From: Acidobacteriota bacterium
GTDB taxonomy: Bacteria > Acidobacteriota > Thermoanaerobaculia > Thermoanaerobaculales > Thermoanaerobaculaceae
NCBI GenBank assembly: GCA_003133645.1
Contig: PKYI01000197.1
Coordinates: 1 to 32,367, forward strand
Direction of reading: 5' to 3'
DNA length: 32,367 nt
Below the pieces are notes generated by a model, which was not told where the DNA came from, did no database searches, and worked only from the letters and a program-made list of their open reading frames with translations. Made by a program: the position numbers and the translations under genes. Below are positions 18,102 to 27,753 of this stretch, in pieces (positions within the stretch are counted from its first letter, which is position 1; every line of letters begins with the position of its first letter).

Positions 18102-18190
18102 GCGAGTCGGCGGCAGCGTGAGCGTCTCGACCAGCGTCGACCCCCTTCATCTCGCGCTGACGCCGCACCGCCTGCTCCGATTGCCGCCAC

Positions 18191-19189
18191 CTACGGCTCA
18201 TCGACCATCTTCCAATCCGGGCCTGGGTCGTATTCGGTGATCGCGGCGGCGAGTTCAGCCGTTTGCGGACCGAGGTTCTGCTGGTACACGCGGCCCTGCT
18301 GGTTGACGATGAACGTCATGACTCCTGAGCTGCCCCACTTGCCGGGGTAGGCGATCAGCCCATAGCCGGCGATCATGTTGTCGTTGATGACGTAGCTGAA
18401 CTTGCCTCCGGGCGCGTGCGGCCCCTGCGCTTTGAGGATCTTGAAGAAGTATCCGTGGTACGGAGAGCGCTTCGGCGCATCGCTGCTCTTGGCCATGCCC
18501 AGCGGATATCCCTCTTCCCGCGCCTGCGCCACTAGGCTCCCCATCGGACTCGGTTGGCCGCCTTCCGCGGCTTCCCAATACAGGCCGTCGCGCTCGCCCG
18601 GGGTGCTGATGAACCTCTGCGCGTAGACGGCGAGGCCGTCCTTCGACGCGTCCTTCGCCTCGGTGTAGTACTCCCACTGCGCCACGACGTAGGCGCGGCA
18701 CGTCGCGATCGTGGAAAGCTCGTTCTCGCCGACCCTCCGGTTCGAGATCTCCTCGATGCCCGCCGCGGTGTCGAAGCGCCACTTGCGGCCCTCCTTGACG
18801 ATCGGAATCGGCGACGGCCAGTGCTCCTTGCCGACGATGAGCGTGTACGTCGAGTCGTTGACCTTCTCGAGCGTCGCGTATTCATCGAGGTCGGCGGAAA
18901 ATTCCTTCAACGCGTTGGCGTCGGCGACGGGGTCGCCGGACATCAGTTGCTCGCGCTCAGGCCCGAAGATCGCGTCCAGCTTCAGATGATCGCCGCCCTT
19001 CACGGCTTTCACCAGAGCCTGCAGGGCAGCGTCGGGAGTGGCGAAGAGTTCTTGCTTCGGCGCCTTCCGCGGCGCGGCCAGCACGGAAGCGGCACAGAGC
19101 GTCCCGATCGAAAGGAACGCCAGCAGCGTTCCCACAAACCGGGCGCGGCCGCGAAGTTCACGTGACCTCATTGGTCTTTGCATTCCCAT
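18191..19189 (-). CDS. DUF2950-family exported protein
   Basis: About 332 residues. After a basic N-terminus and a hydrophobic signal segment ('FVGTLLAFLSIGTLCAASVL', cleavage near VLA-AP), the mature protein reads as DUF2950: 'LFATPDAALQALVKAVKGGD', 'WRFDTAAGIEEISNRRVGEN', 'YHGYFFKILKAQGPHAPGG', 'GYGLIAYPGKWGSSGVMTF'. The family has no assigned activity and often neighbours DUF3300, as here (73 bp downstream of it). Several starts are possible: ATG 19189 and 19183 share a nearby GGAG, and ATG 19243 would add an unlikely polar extension. It is probably transcribed with the beta-barrel and DUF3300 genes from element F. Confidence 0.85.
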   Translation of the reverse strand: MGMQRPMRSRELRGRARFVGTLLAFLSIGTLCAASVLAAPRKAPKQELFATPDAALQALVKAVKGGDHLKLDAIFGPEREQLMSGDPVADANALKEFSADLDEYATLEKVNDSTYTLIVGKEHWPSPIPIVKEGRKWRFDTAAGIEEISNRRVGENELSTIATCRAYVVAQWEYYTEAKDASKDGLAVYAQRFISTPGERDGLYWEAAEGGQPSPMGSLVAQAREEGYPLGMAKSSDAPKRSPYHGYFFKILKAQGPHAPGGKFSYVINDNMIAGYGLIAYPGKWGSSGVMTFIVNQQGRVYQQNLGPQTAELAAAITEYDPGPDWKMVDEP

Positions 19190-19262
19190 ATGCTCCAGCC
19201 CTTTCCCGCCCTCAGGTCGTGTTGGCTCGCAGTGTGTCGTCATTCTCGAGACCTTTCCCAGC

Positions 19263-20444
19263 TCAGTCCTTCTTCCCGTCCTTCTTGTCCTTCTTTTGGA
19301 TCACAGGCGGCCGCTGAGGTTGCTTCACCACATTGCGGCGCACGACCGGCGCTGGAGTCCGGACCAGCGCCCGGCTGGTTTGGCCGCGCTGGCTGGTCAC
19401 ACGCGGGTCGAAATTGCCTCGAACGGGGTTGAACGCCGGCGCCACAGGCGCGTGGACCTGCACCGGCAGCTGCGGCACATGACCGCGAAAGTCGTTGATG
19501 TTCCGGTTGGTGGTGTCGATGTTGCGGGTGATGATCTTGTTGGGGGCCGGCGCACGGTAGGGCTGAACCGGCGGTTGAGTCACGACCCGATTGTTGCGAT
19601 CGACGGGTGGTTGGCTCACCACTCGATTGTTGCCGCGGAAGTTGTTGAAGTTCGTCGTGCGGTGGATGTCGTCGTAGCGGTTCAGCGCGCCGTAGTTCAA
19701 CGGCCGTTGGATGACGGCCCGGTTGATCGGAACGTTCCGGTAGGTGTTGTTCACGTAGAAGGTGTTGGGCTGGATGTACTGGCGGCTCCGTCCGGCCCAG
19801 CCCCTGTCACTTTCCCAGCCGTGATAGAAGACACGATGCCCGCCCCAGTCGAAGTCGAAGTTGAGCCACGCCCCGATGATGAAACGGGCGCCAAAGAAGA
19901 GAGGCGCCCGGGCAAAGAAGACGACCGCCGGGTCGTACTGCGGCACGTAAATGTACTGCGGCTGTGCCGGCCACAGCGAGATCTCGCCGCCGGTGTCGAC
20001 GACCTGGAGTTCCGAACTGGAGACGAGGTTGCCCGCCGAACGCGCCTGGGCGCGCAGCCGCTGGATCGAGGCCATGACATCGGTGGACTGGTTGGCGTAG
20101 GCCTGTCCCAGCGCGGTGGTCCAGTCCAGCTTGTCGGCCATCATCGCCACGACGGCCGGGTAGTGCGCCACGGCCCTGACGCTGACGTCCCACCACTGCC
20201 CGTCCACGTCGCCCGGGTTGGAATCGGCGCGCACGAAACGTGCCGCATCGTCGATCTGGTCCGGGAAGGTCGCGGCGAGGAGGACCTGCGCCAGCAGCGG
20301 ATCGGGGTAGAGCGCGATCGGCGCCAGCAGGTTGTCGAGCTGATCGGGCGAGAACGCCTCGTATTGCGCATATCCCTGAGCTTGACCGAACGAGGTGAAG
20401 ACGGCTGAGAAGATGATGAGCGAGACGGCCAGAATCTTTCCCAT
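19263..20444 (-). CDS. DUF3300-family exported protein
   Basis: A 393-residue protein with a signal peptide (1-24). The DUF3300 domain spans about 28-250: 'QLDNLLAPIALYPDPLLAQV', 'QWWDVSVRAVAHYPAVVAMM', 'YIYVPQYDPAVVFFA'. The C-terminal third is Asn/Arg/Pro/Gln-rich and low in complexity, with the repeated phrase 'NNRVV(S/T)QPPV', and ends in a lysine-rich 'KKDKKDGKKD'. It is presumably periplasmic or cell-surface; function is unknown in the family. ATG 20444 follows AAGGAG. It sits between the beta-barrel protein and the DUF2950 gene. The basic tail could bind a polyanion such as peptidoglycan, LPS or nucleic acid, but this is speculation. Confidence 0.88.
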   Translation of the reverse strand: MGKILAVSLIIFSAVFTSFGQAQGYAQYEAFSPDQLDNLLAPIALYPDPLLAQVLLAATFPDQIDDAARFVRADSNPGDVDGQWWDVSVRAVAHYPAVVAMMADKLDWTTALGQAYANQSTDVMASIQRLRAQARSAGNLVSSSELQVVDTGGEISLWPAQPQYIYVPQYDPAVVFFARAPLFFGARFIIGAWLNFDFDWGGHRVFYHGWESDRGWAGRSRQYIQPNTFYVNNTYRNVPINRAVIQRPLNYGALNRYDDIHRTTNFNNFRGNNRVVSQPPVDRNNRVVTQPPVQPYRAPAPNKIITRNIDTTNRNINDFRGHVPQLPVQVHAPVAPAFNPVRGNFDPRVTSQRGQTSRALVRTPAPVVRRNVVKQPQRPPVIQKKDKKDGKKD

Positions 20445-20494
20445 GGCGGGGGTCTCCTTCTGCGAACGTTCACAATTCCGTACGCTGCACCGAT

Positions 20495-21064
20495 CTAGAG
20501 CGTGACGCGGACTCCGGCGCTGACCGCGTTGATGTCCACATCCCGGAGTTTGTACTTCTCCCACTCGGCCAACACCGAGAGCTTGCCGAAGTTGAACCGC
20601 ACACCGGCGCCGTAGAACGGGTCATGCCCATGGTCCGTCCCGGCCTCGAAATGCGGGTCGGTCGCGGTGCCGGTGAGCGCAACGTCGGTGCTCCAGTACA
20701 TGTAGCCGCCCTTCGCGTAGAGCGTGACGAGAGGGCCGATCGGGATCCGGCCCGTGAGGGCGGCGGTCGCAGTTTTTGCGTCGTACCCCACCCGCGTGCT
20801 GCCTCCCACGGAGGTGATCACGCCGTCGAACCTGCCGAAGTTGACCCAGCCGGCCTCGACGCCGAGGAAGACAGGAAACTCATAGCCGAGAAAGAACTTG
20901 TACGAGTTCCGCGTCTCATCCACGACGGTCGCGTTGATCGCCGCGTGACTCAAGGCGCCGCCGAGGTAGAAACCTTGCGCCGCCGCCGGCCGGCTCGACC
21001 CAAGGCTTGCAACCAAGACAACCGCGCCGAGGAGGGTCAGCGGCGCCGTCAGGTTCGTCTTCAC
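20495..21064 (-). CDS. Outer-membrane beta-barrel protein (OmpA-like/porin family)
   Basis: A 189-residue exported protein with signal peptide 'LTAPLTLLGAVVLVASLG' up to 'AAAQ' and a mature part of alternating amphipathic strands: 'GFYLGGALSHAAINATVV', 'SYKFFLGYEFPVFLGVEAGW', 'LVTLYAKGGYMYWSTDVAL', ending in the strand 'VSAGVRVTL' with a hydrophobic final residue rather than Phe. This fits an eight-stranded barrel. The start chosen is GTG 21064, which begins directly before the signal peptide. It overlaps the stop of a 28-codon upstream ORF (GTGA). The longer frame from 21133 would add a poor N-terminus without a ribosome site. First gene after element F; its presence shows a diderm envelope. 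Confidence 0.83.
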   Translation of the reverse strand: MKTNLTAPLTLLGAVVLVASLGSSRPAAAQGFYLGGALSHAAINATVVDETRNSYKFFLGYEFPVFLGVEAGWVNFGRFDGVITSVGGSTRVGYDAKTATAALTGRIPIGPLVTLYAKGGYMYWSTDVALTGTATDPHFEAGTDHGHDPFYGAGVRFNFGKLSVLAEWEKYKLRDVDINAVSAGVRVTL

Positions 21065-21147
21065 CGTCCACCCCCGTACCCGGAACACCGCGCCATCGGC
21101 AGCAAGCCGACATTTCCAGAGAAACAACCACATCCAAGGACTTTCAT
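21061..21147 (-). CDS. Short upstream ORF (28 aa), possible leader peptide
   Basis: An ATG at 21147 follows AAGAAGG at six bases and opens a 28-codon, Cys/Gly-rich frame ('MKVLGCGCFSGNVGLL'). It ends with TGA overlapping the GTG start of the beta-barrel gene by the GTGA arrangement. It has the best ribosome site after element F. It could be a coupling leader or a chance ORF; no similarity is recognised. Confidence 0.35.
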   Translation of the reverse strand: MKVLGCGCFSGNVGLLPMARCSGYGGGR

Positions 21148-21175
21148 AGCGCGCCTTCTTTCTCAGTCGCCTACG

Positions 21176-21251
21176 AATCTAGTTCCTTGTTGCTGAGGTG
21201 GATAGCGCATTTTGTACCCAGGATCCGAGCCGCGGGTTAGGTAAGAACTAC
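21176..21251 (-). promoter_or_regulatory. Regulon element copy F
   Basis: On the minus strand GTAGTTCTTACC (21251-21240), 21 nt, GGTACAAAATGC (21218-21207), GCTATC, then TAGATT at 21181-21176. It lies 10 bp beyond the pgi stop and points at the beta-barrel, DUF3300 and DUF2950 genes. Confidence 0.8.
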
Positions 21252-21261
21252 CCGACGATGG

Positions 21262-22901
<1,640 letters not shown>

Positions 22902-22905
<4 letters not shown>

Positions 22906-24935
22906 GTCTGTCCTTCTTTCGATGCCTGATCGGGCGGCTCCCGCAGGCACTCCCTGACGGCCTGCGCGATGCCCTCGGCGTCGATTCCAGCCTCGTTCAG
23001 GAGTTCTGCGGGTGTGCCGGATGTCGGCATGGAGCGCACCGCCAGCTTGACCACCGTTGGGGCATTCTCCCGCACGCCAACGAACGCATCCAGCACAGCG
23101 TCGCCGAGCCCGCCCTCGGGCCAGTGATCCTCCACCACGACGAGGCGGCCCCCCGTGACCCGCGCGGCCTCGCGCAAGGACGCCTTGTCGATCGGCTTGA
23201 CCGAATAGGCATCGATGACCCGCACCCGGATGCCTTCCGAGTCGAGCTGCTCGAACGCCCGGAGGCTCTCGTGCAAGGTGATCCCTGCGGCGATAATCGC
23301 CACCCGATCGGCAGCCGACTCCCGCACCACCTTGCTACCCCCGATGGGAAACGCTTCACCCGGAGGGTAGATGACCGGCGTCTTCTCGCGGGTCATTCGC
23401 AGGTAGGAGATGCCGGGCAGGTCCGCCATGGTCGCCACCAGGCGCGCCGTCTGGTTGGCATCGCACGGGTACAGCACCGTGCTGCCGTGGACGGCCCGCA
23501 TCATCGCCAGGTCCTCCAGGGCCATCTGCGACGGCCCGTCCTCGCCGATGCTGACGCCGGCATGCGACCCGCACAGACGAACGCTGGCGGCGGACACGGC
23601 CGCCATACGGATCTGGTCAAAGGCACGGGTGAGGAAGGCGGCAAACGTCGCCGCAAAGGCGACCTTCCCCAGAACGCTCAGGCCGAGGGCGGCGGCGACC
23701 AGCTGCTGCTCAGCGATGTAGACCTCGAAGAACCTGTTGGGATAGGCCTTGTTGAACTCCTCCGTGAACGTTGAATTCGACACTTCGCCGTCGAGGACCA
23801 CCACGTCCGGACGATTGGCGCCGACCGCCACGAGCGCATCCCCGAACGCTTTCCGCGTCGCTTCTTTCGTTCCGACCTCGTAGGCCGGCAGCTGCAACGG
23901 CCGGGCCGCTGGCGGAGCCGCCGGCTGCAATGCTCGGGGCTTCGCGACATCAACGGTGATGCGGCGCTGACCTCCCAGCTCCTCGATGGCCTCCCTGGCC
24001 TGGTCATGACTGAGGGCCTTGCCGTGCCATCCTTCCTTGTTCGCCACGAGCGAGACGCCCGAGCCCTTCACGGTCTTCGCGACGATGCAGGTGGGTTTCT
24101 CGTCCTGGGCGAGCGCTTCCTTGTACGCGGCATCGATGGCGGCGATGTCGTGGCCGTCGATCTCGATGGCGTGCCACCCGAAGGCGCGGGCGCGGGCAGC
24201 GTAGACCGGTGCGTCCCAACCGAGGTCGGTCGGTCCGCGCTGGCCCAGCCGGTTCATGTCCAGGATGGCGATCACGTGGTTCAGCTTGTAGTGGGCCGCC
24301 TTGTCGAAGGCTTCCCAGATGGAGCCTTCCGCCACCTCGCTGTCACCCAGCAGCACCCACACGTCGAACGGCAGCTTGTCGATGTACTTGCCGCCCAGGG
24401 CCATGCCGACGCCGACCGGCAGGCCTTGCCCGAGGGAACCGGTTGCCACATCCACCCAGGGCAGGCCGCGTGGCGCGCCGTGATCCTCGGCGCGCTGCAA
24501 CGGCTTCGGATGTCCTTCGAGGCGGCTGCCGAACGTGCGCAACGACATCAGCTCTTCGTCCGTGATGACACCCGCCGCCTTGTACATCGAGTAGAGCAGC
24601 GGGCTGGCATGCCCCTTGGAAAAGATCAGGCGGTCGTTGTTCGGGTTGCCCGGATCGTCCCAGTCGTACTTGAGGTGATTGACCAGGAGGACCGCCATCA
24701 GGTCGGCGGCCGACATCGAGGACGTCGGGTGGCCCGATCCGGCCGCCGTCGTGCACCGGATGCTGTCCACCCTGAGTTGCTTCCCCAACTCCGCCATGCG
24801 CTGCAGTGCGCCGGCCATGAGAACGGTCCTTGCTGTGGGCTCGCCGCAATGCTGGCGCGCGTCGATGCCTGAACCGGTGCACCCGGCGGATTCCGTCTGT
24901 CTGTGTTCGCTCGAACCATTCCCGCGTGGGGTCAT
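22902..24935 (-). CDS. tkt: Transketolase
   Basis: A thiamine-diphosphate enzyme that moves two-carbon ketol units between pentose and hexose/triose phosphates. Full-length single-chain form: thiamine domain with '[20 protein letters not shown]', '[20 protein letters not shown]' and '[16 protein letters not shown]' near 197; a pyrimidine-binding domain with '[20 protein letters not shown]' and '[20 protein letters not shown]'; then a C-terminal domain with '[14 protein letters not shown]'. At 677 residues it carries about 39 extra N-terminal residues. The start at 24935 overlaps the HAD stop by ATGA and has GGAGG six bases upstream. The alternative ATG 24818 (638 aa) fits the family length better but has a weaker site. 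A short Ala/Pro linker near residue 330 joins the two halves. Confidence 0.95.
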
Positions 24936-25816
24936 GTCGTGCCTCCGGCTGGGTTGGCGTTGGGGAGGATGAAGCGCTCGACGGCGTTGGCGAAGCCTTC
25001 CTCCTCGTTGGAGGTCGTCACGTGCGTGGCATCGTGCTGCACCTCGTCGCTGGCGTTGGCCACGGCAACGCTCAGGCCGCTCTTGGCGAACATGAGCACG
25101 TCGTTCGGCTGGTCGCCCATCGTGGCGATTTGCGCGGCCGAGATGTGAAGGAAGTTGGACAACCAGGTGACCACGGCGCCTTTGTTGGCGCTCGGATGCG
25201 TCACGTCCAGGTAGTAGGGTTGCGAGCGCGCGGCCGACACCTGCTGGGCGAACGCCTTCTGCGTATCGGACTCACAGCGCGCGACCGCATCCAGGTCGTC
25301 GCTGACCCCGACGATCTTGACCACGTTGTCCAGCAGTCGATCGAAACCGGGGACCACCGTCGGTGGGAACTTGGCGGTCCACTGCTCTCGCGCGACATGC
25401 GGCGCGTCCGTCTCTTGGACGAACCAATCCTGGCCCAGGTAAACCCATACCGTCAGGCCGTGCGTTGCAATGGTCGTGATGACACGTGCGGCGACACTGG
25501 CCGGCAGGACGTGTTGCTCGATGATCGTCATGTCGGGACCGACGAACATGCCGCCGTTGAAGCCGGGAATGGGCGTGGTCAAGGCCAGCGGCTCGATCAG
25601 CATGGCCATCCCGCGTGGCGGGCGTCCGCTGGTGATGGCAAAGGCGATTCCGGCGTCATGGAGACTGTGGACCGCCTCGATGGCACGCCGGGTCAGGACC
25701 TTCTCCTGCGTGAGGAGCGTGCCGTCCACATCCGCGATCAGCAAACGGACCTGCGGCGTTTCCGCGCGAGATCGATTCTTCGGTGCGTCCGTCATCGAGT
25801 TCTGTTGCCCCTGCAT
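24932..25816 (-). CDS. HAD-superfamily (Cof type, subclass IIB) sugar-phosphate phosphatase
   Basis: A 294-residue cytoplasmic phosphatase. Motif I 'IADVDGTLL' holds the nucleophile and acid/base aspartates; motif II is 'AFAITSGRPPRG'; motif III is probably the Lys in 'HPSANKGAVVTWL'; motif IV is 'TMGDQPNDVLMF'. The large C2 cap between motifs II and III marks the Cof/YidA-like class, which acts on sugar phosphates and related small substrates. ATG 25816 follows GGAGG. It lies inside the pentose-phosphate operon, 28 bp after pgl and overlapping tkt by ATGA, so a role in clearing an inhibitory or side-product sugar phosphate (for example erythrose- or gluconate-phosphates) is a reasonable guess but is not shown. 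Confidence 0.9.
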   Translation of the reverse strand: MQGQQNSMTDAPKNRSRAETPQVRLLIADVDGTLLTQEKVLTRRAIEAVHSLHDAGIAFAITSGRPPRGMAMLIEPLALTTPIPGFNGGMFVGPDMTIIEQHVLPASVAARVITTIATHGLTVWVYLGQDWFVQETDAPHVAREQWTAKFPPTVVPGFDRLLDNVVKIVGVSDDLDAVARCESDTQKAFAQQVSAARSQPYYLDVTHPSANKGAVVTWLSNFLHISAAQIATMGDQPNDVLMFAKSGLSVAVANASDEVQHDATHVTTSNEEEGFANAVERFILPNANPAGGTT

Positions 25817-25844
25817 CTCGAACCCTCCGAGCGCCAGATGGCGT

Positions 25845-26603
25845 TTATCGTGAGCGTGTCAGCCCCGTGGCCGCGGCTTCATCGACGAGCCAGGTGAGCG
25901 TGCCGTCCTCGGGACGGACCCATACCGCCGGGCGCTGCTCGCGGCTGGGTTGCCCCTCCAGCACGTCGCGCAACGCTTCTGCCTTGTTCTGGCCGGAAAC
26001 CAGAAATGCGATCGCGCGCGCCGCATTCAACACCGGAAAGGTCAGCGTGATGCGCTCCACCGGCGGGGGAAGAGTCCCCGGCGGGCTGGCCACCACCCAT
26101 CGGTCGGTGACCGAGAGGGACGCTGCTCCGGGGAAGAGCGAGGCGGTATGCCCATCTTCGCCCAAACCCAGCAGGATCAGATCGAACCGTGGCGGACCAC
26201 CGCGGTCGCCGATCCCGAACGCCTCGGTGAGCGTGGCCGCGTACGCTGCTGCGGCGGCGGCAGCCGTCCGCAGTTGCGTCGGTACGGGAAACGCATGCCC
26301 GGCAGGCGCAGAGACCGGCGCCAGCAGCGTCTGCCGCACCATGGCGAAGTTGCTGGATGGGTCATCCGGAGGCACGAACCTCTCGTCCCCAAGGAACAGA
26401 AACGTGCGAGCCCAATCGATCCGGATGCGGCAGGCCGGCTGCGCCAGCGCGCTGTACGTCTTCTTCGGGGTCGAGCCTCCTGCCAGGGCCAGCATGGCGC
26501 GGCCGCGCGCCCGGATGGCTGCCTGCGCGGCCTGGGCGATGAGATCGGCCGCGTGCGCCGCCAGGTCGTCGCCGTCTTTGCAGATCGTCACTGCCGGAGA
26601 CAT
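25845..26603 (-). CDS. pgl: 6-phosphogluconolactonase
   Basis: Hydrolyses 6-phosphogluconolactone, the second step of the oxidative pentose-phosphate pathway. The 252-residue protein has the DevB/SOL-type signatures 'RAMLALAGGSTPKKTYSAL', 'FLGDERFVPPDDPSSNFAMV' and 'LGLGEDGHTASLFPGA', and a C-terminal 'SGQNKAEALRDVLEG'. Length is standard. ATG 26603 follows AAGGGG at about ten bases. It is located 64 bp after tal and 28 bp before the HAD gene, in the same operon as zwf and gnd, which catalyse the steps on either side. Confidence 0.95.
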   Translation of the reverse strand: MSPAVTICKDGDDLAAHAADLIAQAAQAAIRARGRAMLALAGGSTPKKTYSALAQPACRIRIDWARTFLFLGDERFVPPDDPSSNFAMVRQTLLAPVSAPAGHAFPVPTQLRTAAAAAAAYAATLTEAFGIGDRGGPPRFDLILLGLGEDGHTASLFPGAASLSVTDRWVVASPPGTLPPPVERITLTFPVLNAARAIAFLVSGQNKAEALRDVLEGQPSREQRPAVWVRPEDGTLTWLVDEAAATGLTRSR

Positions 26604-26667
26604 CGTTGTTTCCCCTTCGCGCCGGTTGCAACGCCAAAGCCTGTTCCAGCCGCCATTGGGTCCTCAC

Positions 26668-27753
26668 TCAACCGGCCTTCTTGAGCACCTCGGCCTTGGA
26701 CGCGATGCACTGCATCAGCTCGTTCCAAGACTTGACGAACGAGGCCGCGCCTTCAACTTGAAGTTGGGCGGCAAGGGCGCCGGCATCGATACCGGCATTG
26801 GCAAACTTGGCGAGCACCTCCTCGCAGTTGCCGCCGTGGGCCGCCAGGGCCGCACTGAAGTCGCCATGGTCGGCCAATGCTTTCAAGGTGGCCTCCGGCA
26901 TCGTGTTGATCGTGAACGGAGCGGCCAGCGCCTTGATGTAGAGCATGTCGGACGCCTTCGGGTCCTTGCTGCCGGTGCTGGCCCACAGAAGACGCTGGGG
27001 TCGGGCACCGGCGTTCATCAGCCGCTGCCAGCGTGGCGAGTCGAGCGTTTCCCGGTACGCCTTGTACGTCCGCTTGGCGATCGCGATGCCGAGCTGGTCG
27101 CGCAGCGTCGCAGGCGCTGTTCCCGTCACGGCGACATCCCAACGGCTGATGAACACCGAGGCGACCGAGAAGACATCGGGTTTCAGCCCGGCGGCAATGC
27201 GCCGCTCGATGCCCCGAGCGTACGCCTCGGCGGCCGCAAGATAATGCTCGCGGGAGAACAGGAGCGTCACGTTGACCGGCACACCCGCGAAGATCGCCTC
27301 CTCGATCGCGGGGAGACCTTCCTTGGTGCCCGGGATCTTGATGAAGAGGTTGGGTCGTTCCGCCTGGAGGTGGAGTTTCCTGGCCGCAGCGATGGTGGCG
27401 GCCGTGTCATTCGCCAGCAGGGGCGAGACCTCCAACGACACCCAGCCGTCCACGCCGTTGGTCTTGTCGTGAATCGGCCGGAGCAGATCGGCGGCCTGCC
27501 TGAGGTCCTCCAGCGCCAGCTCGAAGAACAGCGCCTCGCCCGACTGGCCGTCCTCCACCTTCCGGCGGATGGCGTCGTCGTAGCCGTGACTGTTCTTGAT
27601 GGCGTGGTCGAAGATTGTGGGGTTGGAGGTGAGCCCCGTGACCGAGAATTCCTGAATGTAGCGGTGAAGCGTGCCGCTGGTCAGCAGGCCGCGGGTGATG
27701 TTGTCGAGCCAGAGGCTTTGGCCCATTTCGTGGAGTTGTTGGGTCGCTTTCAT
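26668..27753 (-). CDS. tal: Transaldolase
   Basis: Moves a three-carbon unit between sugar phosphates through a Schiff base. A 361-residue protein of the longer Tal type found in actinobacteria, cyanobacteria and many environmental phyla: 'SVTGLTSNPTIFDHAI' at 38-52, 'DGWVSLEVSP' at 102-111, and the catalytic lysine Lys139 in 'LFIKIPGTKEG'. ATG 27753 overlaps the zwf stop as TGATG and has GGAGG six bases upstream, so it is translationally coupled; the preceding TTG codon is a less likely start. In this lineage Tal is sometimes fused to glucose-6-phosphate isomerase; here pgi is a separate gene at the end of the operon. Confidence 0.96.
   Translation of the reverse strand: MKATQQLHEMGQSLWLDNITRGLLTSGTLHRYIQEFSVTGLTSNPTIFDHAIKNSHGYDDAIRRKVEDGQSGEALFFELALEDLRQAADLLRPIHDKTNGVDGWVSLEVSPLLANDTAATIAAARKLHLQAERPNLFIKIPGTKEGLPAIEEAIFAGVPVNVTLLFSREHYLAAAEAYARGIERRIAAGLKPDVFSVASVFISRWDVAVTGTAPATLRDQLGIAIAKRTYKAYRETLDSPRWQRLMNAGARPQRLLWASTGSKDPKASDMLYIKALAAPFTINTMPEATLKALADHGDFSAALAAHGGNCEEVLAKFANAGIDAGALAAQLQVEGAASFVKSWNELMQCIASKAEVLKKAG

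Noticed and set aside
19038..20408. 456-codon plus-strand frame opposite DUF2950/DUF3300
   Set aside because: It has no domain or signal peptide and runs across two recognisable minus-strand genes and their intergenic gap.
2212..21251. Interpreting the element as a CRISPR-like or transposon repeat
   Set aside because: Copies are kilobases apart, only the arms and -10 are conserved, and each is upstream of a gene in the same orientation. That is the pattern of a binding site, not of an array or mobile element.
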